The translations under genes were made by a program, and so were the position numbers. 5,876 bases of DNA from Flavobacteriaceae bacterium (GTDB lineage Bacteria; Bacteroidota; Bacteroidia; Flavobacteriales; Flavobacteriaceae), in assembly GCA_016763595.1 (NCBI GenBank), contig JAESTN010000364.1, positions 1-5,876 of the forward strand, given 5' to 3'. Positions 1 through 4,250 of the stretch are shown in pieces. The notes under the pieces are model-generated. The model made no database searches, was not told the origin of the DNA, and saw only the letters and a list, made by a program, of their open reading frames with translations. Each line of letters opens with the position of its first letter. Within the stretch, counting starts at the first letter, position 1.

Positions 1-663
1 AGCGAACGTGAACAAGCATGGAGAGAAATGGCAAAACAAGTGGCACATGAAATTAAAAACCCGCTAACACCAATGCGTTTAACTGTGCAAAGTTTTGAAA
101 GAAGGTTTGATCCAGAAGATCCAAAAATTAAAGAAAAACTAAAAGAATACAGTCAGACCTTAATTCAACAAATTGATGTAATGAGCTCAATTGCATCTGC
201 TTTTTCTGACTTTGCTAAAATGCCAACTCAAAAAAGAGAAAAAATTGATGTCGTTGAAGTGGTTAAATTAGCCTTAGATATTTTTAATGAAAGCTATATT
301 TCATACTCTTTTACAGAAGATAAATTAATAGGGAATTTAGATAAGACACAATTAATTAGAATTGTAACAAATCTAATTACCAATGCAACTCAAGCAACAG
401 AAGGAGTCGAAAACCCGAGAATACAAGTACGGGTTTCATCCGAAAAGAACACCATTAAAATAGCAGTTTCTGACAATGGAAAAGGAATAGATGATTCGGT
501 AGAACACTTAATATTTGAGCCGAAATTCACCACAAAATCTAGTGGAATGGGATTGGGTTTGCCAATGATTAAAAAAATTATAGAAGCGTATAGTGGTTCA
601 ATAGCATTTACATCAAGTAAAAGCGAAGGAACAATTTTTACCGTTACGCTACCAAAAAATTAA
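1..663 (+). CDS. Sensor histidine kinase, NtrY-like, C-terminal part (5' end outside window)
   Basis: The reading frame is open from base 1, so this is the last 220 residues of a longer protein; the ATG at 28 is internal, because the preceding codons (SERE-QAWRE) continue the usual helix before the H box. Seen in order: the H box with the phospho-accepting His16 in HEIKNPLTP, a dimerisation helix pair to about residue 75, the N box NLITNAT (124-130), the G1 box DNGKGID (158-164), and the F/G2 region with FTTK and GMGLGL (182-187). These make a complete HisKA plus HATPase_c catalytic core, so it should autophosphorylate on His16 and pass phosphate to a response regulator, which is not in view. 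The AWREMAKQVAHEIKNPLTPM pattern is typical of NtrY-type kinases, which carry membrane helices and a HAMP domain upstream; that part is not visible. Its signal is unknown. The stop lies 4 bases before the hydratase start, suggesting one transcript. Confidence 0.95.
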   Translation, partial: SEREQAWREMAKQVAHEIKNPLTPMRLTVQSFERRFDPEDPKIKEKLKEYSQTLIQQIDVMSSIASAFSDFAKMPTQKREKIDVVEVVKLALDIFNESYISYSFTEDKLIGNLDKTQLIRIVTNLITNATQATEGVENPRIQVRVSSEKNTIKIAVSDNGKGIDDSVEHLIFEPKFTTKSSGMGLGLPMIKKIIEAYSGSIAFTSSKSEGTIFTVTLPKN

Positions 664-667
664 AGAT

Positions 668-1450
668 ATGACTTTCGAGAATTTACTAATTACCAATGAA
701 AATGGCTGTGCAACAATAACCATTAACAGACCCAAAAAATTAAATGCATTAAACATTGATACAATCAATGAATTACACAATGCTTTTAAAAATTTGGATG
801 AAGACGCTGCTGTAAAAACAATAATTATTACAGGTAGTGGTGAGAAAGCATTTGTTGCTGGAGCAGATATTTCTGAATTTGCGCATTTTACTGTTGAAGA
901 AGGAGAAGCCTTGGCAAGAAATGGACAAGAGATTTTATTTGATTTTGTTCAGAACTTATCTACTCCAGTGATTGCAGCTGTAAATGGGTTTGCCTTGGGT
1001 GGTGGATTGGAATTAGCAATGGCAAGTCATTTTAGAATTGCTTCTGACAATGCAAAAATGGGCTTACCAGAGGTTTCTTTGGGAGTGATTCCGGGGTATG
1101 GAGGAACACAACGATTGGCGCAATTAGTTGGTAAAGGTAGAGCAATGGAATTGGTAATGACAGCAGGAATGATTTCTGCAGAAGATGCTAAAAATGATGG
1201 ATTGGTTAATTATGTTACTACCCAAGAAGAATTATTGCCACTGGCAATGAAGCTGGCAAGTAAAATTGCAAGAAACTCATCGGTAGCAATTAGCGCAGCA
1301 ATCAAAGCAATCAATGATAATTTTAATGACGGGGTTAATGGGTTTGAAACAGAAATTTCTGAATTTGGAAATTGTTTTGGAACCGAAGACTTTAAAGAAG
1401 GAACTACCGCGTTTTTAGAAAAAAGAAGAGCAAATTTTCCAGGGGAATAA
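668..1450 (+). CDS. Enoyl-CoA hydratase (crotonase family)
   Basis: A full-length crotonase of 260 residues, the usual size for the single-domain family. It should add water to trans-2-enoyl-CoA to give 3-hydroxyacyl-CoA in the cytoplasm, in beta-oxidation or a related acyl-CoA pathway. The oxyanion-hole segments are AGADISEF (64-71) and NGFALGGGLELA (106-117). Both glutamates used by true hydratases are present, Glu115 in GGGLELA and Glu135 in LPEVSLG; their 20-residue spacing equals that of Glu144 and Glu164 in rat mitochondrial hydratase. This favours hydratase over the isomerase or dehalogenase branches. The C terminus (FGTEDFKEGTTAFLEKR) is the normal family ending. The start ATG lies 4 bases after the kinase stop with no recognisable Shine-Dalgarno, as expected for Bacteroidota. 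No other fatty-acid gene is next to it, so the exact substrate (short-chain enoyl-CoA, or amino-acid or phenylacetate breakdown) cannot be told. Confidence 0.93.
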   Translation: MTFENLLITNENGCATITINRPKKLNALNIDTINELHNAFKNLDEDAAVKTIIITGSGEKAFVAGADISEFAHFTVEEGEALARNGQEILFDFVQNLSTPVIAAVNGFALGGGLELAMASHFRIASDNAKMGLPEVSLGVIPGYGGTQRLAQLVGKGRAMELVMTAGMISAEDAKNDGLVNYVTTQEELLPLAMKLASKIARNSSVAISAAIKAINDNFNDGVNGFETEISEFGNCFGTEDFKEGTTAFLEKRRANFPGE

Positions 1451-1457
1451 TATCATT

Positions 1458-1492
1458 TAGAGTCAAGATAATTCGTTTTGGCTCTATTTTTT
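1458..1492 (+). terminator. Intrinsic terminator of the kinase-hydratase unit
   Basis: The arms TAGAGTCAAGA (1458-1468) and TTTTGGCTCTA (1476-1486) pair over 11 positions with two G-T wobbles, enclose a 7-base loop, and are followed at once by six T (1487-1492). It starts 7 bases after the hydratase stop. The right arm and the T run are also the stop codon and last two Lys codons of the convergent minus-strand gene. On the minus strand the hairpin is not followed by a T run, so it should work mainly rightward. Confidence 0.8.
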
Positions 1493-2140
1493 ACCATTCC
1501 ACTCGCCATAAAATTGATCTAAAAACACAACCATATAATCATGCCTATCAGCAGCGATTCGCTGGCCAGTTTTGGTGTTCATTTTGTCTTTTAGTAACAA
1601 CAATTTCTCATAAAAATGATTGATGGTTGGTGCAGAAGATTTCTTGTACTCCTCTTTAGTCATTTCTAAATTTGGAGTAATTTCCGGATCGTATAATGCT
1701 CTATTTTTAAATCCACCATAATTAAAACAACGAGCAATACCAATAGCACCTATGGCATCTAATCTATCTGCATCTTGAATAACCTCTAATTCGGGAGAAG
1801 AAAATAGTTTTTCGCCAGACAAACTAGATTTATAAGAAATGTAATTGATGATGTTTTCTATATGTAGAATTACAGGTTCGTTTACCTGCTGGCTTTCTAA
1901 AAATTCTCTTGCAATTTTCGGACCAACAGTTTCATCTCCGTCGTAAAATTTGGCGTCAGCAATGTCGTGTAATAATGCTCCTAAAGAAACAATAAACAGA
2001 TCTACGTTTTCGCCTTTTGCTATGAGTTTTGCATTGCGTAAGACCCTTTGGATATGAAACCAGTCATGTCCGCCTTCAGCTCCTTTTAAGGTTTCTTTTA
2101 CAAACTCAATCGTGTTTTTAATAATTTGTTGTCTCTCCAT
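1484..2140 (-). CDS. HD-domain phosphohydrolase (YedJ/YpgQ-like)
   Basis: A 218-residue HD-superfamily hydrolase. The N-terminal GHDWFHIQRV (24-33) gives the first metal-binding His29, LLHDIAD (56-62) gives the His58-Asp59 pair that names the family, and DADRLDAIGAIGIAR (123-137) supplies the later aspartates, Asp125 being the likely last ligand. The ending TGQRIAADRHDYMVVFLDQF (191-210) is also typical of this subgroup. Family members are cytoplasmic metal-dependent phosphohydrolases; the related YpgQ of Bacillus subtilis acts as a nucleotide pyrophosphatase, but the substrate here is an inference only. The protein is full length with no fused regulatory domain. The gene lies 69 bases downstream of the bacilliredoxin gene on the same strand, with a terminator-like hairpin between them, so it may have its own promoter or depend on read-through. 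Its 3' end is shared with the terminator of the convergent hydratase gene. Confidence 0.9.
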   Translation of the reverse strand: MERQQIIKNTIEFVKETLKGAEGGHDWFHIQRVLRNAKLIAKGENVDLFIVSLGALLHDIADAKFYDGDETVGPKIAREFLESQQVNEPVILHIENIINYISYKSSLSGEKLFSSPELEVIQDADRLDAIGAIGIARCFNYGGFKNRALYDPEITPNLEMTKEEYKKSSAPTINHFYEKLLLLKDKMNTKTGQRIAADRHDYMVVFLDQFYGEWNGKK

Positions 2141-2145
2141 AGTGT

Positions 2146-2174
2146 AAAAATAAAAAACCCACTCTATTGAGCGG
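2146..2174 (-). terminator. Terminator-like hairpin between bacilliredoxin and HD-hydrolase genes
   Basis: Read on the minus strand, CCGCTC (2174-2169), loop AATA, and GAGTGG (2164-2159) form a 6-bp stem with one G-T pair, followed by G, six T, A and five T down to 2146. This is a good intrinsic terminator for the bacilliredoxin transcript. The T tract ends 5 bases before the start codon of the HD-hydrolase gene, leaving almost no room for a separate leader. Termination may therefore be partial, or the hydrolase mRNA may start within a few bases of its ATG. Confidence 0.65.
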
Positions 2175-2209
2175 ATTTTATCTAATAATTTTTTTACTCT
2201 AAATATAGA

Positions 2210-2620
2210 TTAACAGAACTCTTCGTATGCTTGTGCTAAATTCTGTGCAATCATTTGAGCAGATCTTCCTTCAATATGATGACGCTCTAACATATGCACT
2301 AATTTTCCGTCCTTAAACAATGCAATTGCAGGTGAAGATGGAGGAAAAGGAATCATATACTCTCTTGCTTTTTGTGTAGATTCTTTTTCTACACCAGCAA
2401 AAACAGTTGTTAAATGGGTTGGGAATTTATCAGCTCCTAAAGAAGCAATTGCTCCAGGTCTTGCTGTTCCGGCAGCACATCCACAAACAGAGTTCACCAT
2501 TACTAAAGTGGTTCCTTCTTTTGCCAAGGCATTGTCTACGTCTTCGGCTGTATATAAAGCATCAAAACCAGCGTTTATCAATTCGTCACGCATTGGTTTT
2601 ACTAATTCTTCTGGGTACAT
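2210..2620 (-). CDS. BrxA/BrxB family bacilliredoxin (YphP/YqiW family)
   Basis: A 136-residue thioredoxin-fold protein, close to the usual length of the family. It begins with MYPEELVKPMRDEL, typical of YphP/YqiW proteins, and carries the family's Cys-Gly-Cys active site in VNSVCGCAAG (42-51; Cys46 and Cys48). Then follow FPTHLTTVFAGVEKE, PFPPSSPAIALFKDGKLV (91-108, including the cis-Pro region), RHHIEGR, and a C-terminal Cys136, which I recall as common to the family. Bacilliredoxins remove bacillithiol from S-bacillithiolated cytosolic proteins after oxidative stress. Many Flavobacteria carry bacillithiol synthesis genes, so the role fits, but none of those genes are in this window. The ATG at 2618-2620 is the natural start; a perfect TAnnTTTG element lies 21 bases upstream. 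The gene is probably transcribed alone, given the hairpin after it. Confidence 0.93.
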   Translation of the reverse strand: MYPEELVKPMRDELINAGFDALYTAEDVDNALAKEGTTLVMVNSVCGCAAGTARPGAIASLGADKFPTHLTTVFAGVEKESTQKAREYMIPFPPSSPAIALFKDGKLVHMLERHHIEGRSAQMIAQNLAQAYEEFC

Positions 2621-2641
2621 ATTTTATAAAATTTTGAACTA

Positions 2642-2649
2642 CAAAGGTA
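2642..2649 (-). promoter_or_regulatory. Bacteroidota -7 element of the bacilliredoxin promoter
   Basis: On the minus strand the sequence TACCTTTG matches the Bacteroidota -7 consensus TAnnTTTG at all fixed positions. Transcription would begin about 5-7 bases on, giving a leader of roughly 15 bases before the ATG at 2620. No TTTG or TTG is seen at the usual 17-23 base distance upstream, so the -33 part is weak or absent. Confidence 0.6.
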
Positions 2650-2694
2650 CTTAAATTTCTAATTAATATTATGTTAAGAATAGTCCAAATATGG

Positions 2695-2815
2695 GCGTGT
2701 TCATTTTACTGCTTTTTTTTAAGAATAACTTTTAAAAATAGCAATAAAATAACCAGGCTTTCCGTTGTATCTTTTTTGCTATTTCAAAAAAGGATGCCAC
2801 TTCAATCCTTCACGC
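2695..2815 (-). repeat. Inverted-repeat-rich intergenic element, possibly a dispersed or structured RNA element
   Basis: This stretch is bounded by GCGTG (2695-2699) and CACGC (2811-2815), which are inverted copies. Inside are two further inverted repeats: AAATAGCAA (2736-2744) with TTGCTATTT (2776-2784), a perfect 9-bp pair with a 31-base spacer, and AAGGAT (2790-2795) with ATCCTT (2805-2810) around a 9-base loop. Read on the minus strand it contains GATTGAAGTGGCATCC followed by GATACAACGGAAAGCC. From memory, closely similar strings recur between genes in many Flavobacteriaceae genomes, but I could not check this. No protein frame of note is present. It lies upstream of the bacilliredoxin promoter and downstream of no gene on its own strand. 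Confidence 0.4.
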
Positions 2816-2833
2816 AAATAAAATAAATACAAA

Positions 2834-2852
2834 TAAGATTGAAACAATCTTA
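2834..2852. repeat. Perfect 8-bp palindrome in the intergenic region
   Basis: TAAGATTG and CAATCTTA (2834-2841 and 2845-2852) are exact inverted copies separated by AAA. The position, about 60 bases before the TerB-DnaJ start and just upstream of its possible promoter, would suit an operator. A U-rich stretch follows only on the minus strand, where no gene is known to run, so a terminator role is less likely. Confidence 0.4.
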
Positions 2853-2873
2853 AAAAAGAATCGTCAAACAATA

Positions 2874-2881
2874 GAACTTTG
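2874..2881 (+). promoter_or_regulatory. Possible -7 element before the TerB-DnaJ gene
   Basis: GAACTTTG differs from TAnnTTTG only at the first base and ends 30 bases before the start codon. No TTTG or TTG lies at the expected distance upstream, so this is a weak call. Confidence 0.3.
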
Positions 2882-2911
2882 TAAATTAGCAACTTTAAAA
2901 ATTAGAATTAA

Positions 2912-3658
2912 ATGGGAAGTTTTACCAAATGGTTAGGAGCAGGATTAGGGTTTACCTTAGGAGGGCCAATCGGGAGTATTATTGGATTTGCAGTAGGGAG
3001 CTTTGTAGACGGAGTTTCTAAAGATGATGTCTTAAAAGAATACCAAAAAGCACAATCTGGAAGAGGTGCAAGCAATACGCAATCTGGAGATTTTGAAATT
3101 AGTTTATTAATCTTAGCGTCTATTGTTATCAAAGCTGATGGAAAAGTAGATCAACGAGAACTCGATTTTGTGAGGTCTCAGTTTATTGGTATGTACGGAA
3201 AAGAACGTGCAAACCATGCATTTAAATTGTTTAAAGGAATTATTAAAAAAGACGTGTCTGCACATGAAGTTTGTGGGCAAATTCGTCAACACATGCCGCA
3301 CGCATCGAGATTGCAGTTAATGCATTTCTTATTCGGAATTGCAAAAGCAGATCAACATGTTGCTGGTTCGGAAGTTGAGGAGATTAGAAAAATAGCAGGC
3401 TATTTGAATATCAATCAGTATGATTTTGAATCGATCAAAGCCATGTTTTATGACGAAACAGATAGTGCCTATAAGATTTTAGAAATCACAAAATCTGCTA
3501 CAGATAGTGAGCTTAAAAAAGCCTATAGAAAGATGGCTAAAAAATACCATCCAGATAAATTACAAGACTTAGGAGCAGAACATGTTAAAGGAGGAAAAGA
3601 GAAATTCTTGCAAATCCAAAATGCCTACGAAAAAATTAAAAATGAACGTGGAATTTAA
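2912..3658 (+). CDS. TerB-DnaJ domain protein (DjlA-like co-chaperone)
   Basis: A 248-residue protein in three parts. Residues 8-35 are a glycine-rich apolar stretch ([18 protein letters not shown] and on) that probably inserts in or lies on the inner membrane. Residues about 61-178 form a TerB-like helical domain with acidic ADGKVD (75-80) and ADQHV motifs in its two halves. Residues about 184-248 are a C-terminal J domain with [14 protein letters not shown] and the essential His213-Pro-Asp215, which should stimulate the ATPase of DnaK. The order and the ending ([14 protein letters not shown]) resemble Escherichia coli DjlA, a membrane-anchored DnaK partner of 271 residues linked to envelope stress. 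The present N terminus is more glycine-rich and shorter than the DjlA anchor, so membrane attachment is inferred. The ATG at 2912 is the first good start and keeps the whole apolar segment. It has no same-strand neighbour within 290 bases upstream and ends in a hairpin, so it appears monocistronic. Confidence 0.9.
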   Translation: MGSFTKWLGAGLGFTLGGPIGSIIGFAVGSFVDGVSKDDVLKEYQKAQSGRGASNTQSGDFEISLLILASIVIKADGKVDQRELDFVRSQFIGMYGKERANHAFKLFKGIIKKDVSAHEVCGQIRQHMPHASRLQLMHFLFGIAKADQHVAGSEVEEIRKIAGYLNINQYDFESIKAMFYDETDSAYKILEITKSATDSELKKAYRKMAKKYHPDKLQDLGAEHVKGGKEKFLQIQNAYEKIKNERGI

Positions 3659-3663
3659 TTAAA

Positions 3664-3701
3664 TCACAAACAGGTACTTGTACTCGTTTGTGACTTATTT
3701 T
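3664..3701 (+). terminator. Hairpin terminator after the TerB-DnaJ gene
   Basis: TCACAAAC (3664-3671) and GTTTGTGA (3686-3693) are perfect inverted copies; within the 14-base loop GTA and TAC can extend the stem past one mismatch. The tail CTTATTTT is only moderately T-rich, so termination may be incomplete. The hairpin begins 5 bases after the stop codon, and its right arm also contains the -33 box of the next promoter. Confidence 0.6.
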
Positions 3702-3717
3702 AAAAAAGCTATATTTG
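3687..3717 (+). promoter_or_regulatory. Bacteroidota promoter for the membrane-protein/secreted-protein unit
   Basis: TTTG (3687-3690), a 19-base spacer, and TATATTTG (3710-3717) match the Bacteroidota consensus TTTG-N19-TAnnTTTG exactly. Transcription should begin near 3723, giving a leader of about 145 bases before the ATG at 3869. The -33 box lies inside the right arm of the preceding gene's terminator. Confidence 0.7.
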
Positions 3718-3739
3718 TTTATAGTGTAATCGTTCCCCG

Positions 3740-3793
3740 ATGAAAACTATTTTAATTCTACCCTCCCCCCACAAAGCAACAACTGTTTTTTGA
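3740..3793 (+). CDS. Possible 17-residue leader peptide
   Basis: A short frame, MKTILILPSPHKATTVF then TGA, starts about 17 bases after the predicted transcription start and sits alone in the leader. It spans an unusual C-rich run (CCCTCCCCCC, 3761-3770) that codes Pro-Ser-Pro. It could be a translated leader that senses ribosome progress, or simply a chance frame in a leader whose C-rich tract matters for another reason. No family is recognised and there is no run of one amino acid as in classic attenuation peptides. Confidence 0.25.
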   Translation: MKTILILPSPHKATTVF

Positions 3794-3798
3794 GTAGT

Positions 3799-3814
3799 GT
3801 TATAAGTTTATAAC
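3799..3814. promoter_or_regulatory. 16-base palindrome in the leader
   Basis: GTTATAA and TTATAAC are exact inverted copies around GT. The size and symmetry suit a dimeric DNA-binding regulator or a weak RNA hairpin. It lies between the possible leader peptide and the large hairpin that follows. Confidence 0.35.
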
Positions 3815-3821
3815 TAGTTTG

Positions 3822-3863
3822 TATAATTCACATAGAGATGTCTCTGAAATAATGTGAATTGTA
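3822..3863 (+). promoter_or_regulatory. Strong 12-bp hairpin just before the start of the membrane-protein gene
   Basis: TATAATTCACAT (3822-3833) pairs with ATGTGAATTGTA (3852-3863) over 12 positions with one G-T pair. The 18-base loop contains a second inverted pair, AGAGA (3834-3838) and TCTCT (3841-3845). The stem ends 5 bases before the ATG at 3869 and buries the alternative GTG at 3854, so it could control ribosome access to the gene. No T run follows, which argues against simple termination. Confidence 0.5.
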
Positions 3864-3868
3864 AAGGC

Positions 3869-4246
3869 ATGGGTGAACGTTATGTTTACAAATACGAACA
3901 ACTAGAAACTAAACTTTTAATATTGATGGGGGTCTTTTTTGGAGGAATCTTTTTTGTCTTTATTTATGTAATTACTATTTGTAATGCTGATTCAGCATAT
4001 AAACAGTGGTTCTTAAAAGTAAATTTACAGAGCCCTGAAGTCTTATTAGAACAAAACAGGTTAATTTTAAATCTCTTTTTTACGTTTTCATTTCTAGTAG
4101 TATTCTTTTTCTTTTCAAACGATTTCTTATTTAGAAATTTATATCAACCTAATTTTTTTGAATTTTCATCGATAACGATTGTACTTGTCAGTACCATTGA
4201 TAGGAGATCTATGCGAAATTTCAAAAGAGCAACCAAAATTAAATAA
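3869..4246 (+). CDS. Small two-helix membrane protein of unknown function
   Basis: A protein of 125 residues from the ATG at 3869; an in-frame GTG at 3854 would add five residues but lies inside the hairpin stem, so the ATG is preferred. I do not recognise the family. Two strongly apolar segments are visible: about residues 16-38 (KLLILMGVFFGGIFFVFIYV) and about 67-85 (LILNLFFTFSFLVVFFFF). They are separated by a polar loop of about 28 residues with charged and aromatic side chains (DSAYKQWFLKVN, then PEVLLEQNR). The last 18 residues are basic (DRRSMRNFKRATKIK), suggesting a cytoplasmic tail. There is no cleavable signal peptide and no enzyme motif. The region is T-rich, which alone favours Phe/Leu/Ile codons, so a chance frame is not fully excluded. 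Against that, the charge pattern is membrane-like and the stop falls 4 bases before the start of a secreted-protein gene, as in an operon. A helper role in handling that protein is a guess from context only. Confidence 0.55.
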   Translation: MGERYVYKYEQLETKLLILMGVFFGGIFFVFIYVITICNADSAYKQWFLKVNLQSPEVLLEQNRLILNLFFTFSFLVVFFFFSNDFLFRNLYQPNFFEFSSITIVLVSTIDRRSMRNFKRATKIK

Positions 4247-4250
4247 ATCT

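Noticed and set aside
2407..2637. Plus-strand frame of 76 codons opposite the bacilliredoxin gene.
   Set aside because: It overlaps a well-conserved minus-strand gene and its start region; the Leu/His/Gln-rich product matches no family.
2908..3301. Two minus-strand frames (2908-3132 and 3113-3301) opposite the TerB-DnaJ gene.
   Set aside because: They are antisense to a recognisable domain protein and have no recognisable features of their own.
3854..3868. GTG at 3854 as the start of the small membrane protein.
   Set aside because: It lies within the right arm of the 12-bp hairpin, and an ATG follows five codons later outside the stem; not excluded, but less likely.
4181..4194. Small inverted repeat GTACT-TGTC-AGTAC near the end of the membrane-protein gene.
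   Set aside because: A 5-bp stem inside a coding region with no T run or promoter nearby is expected by chance.
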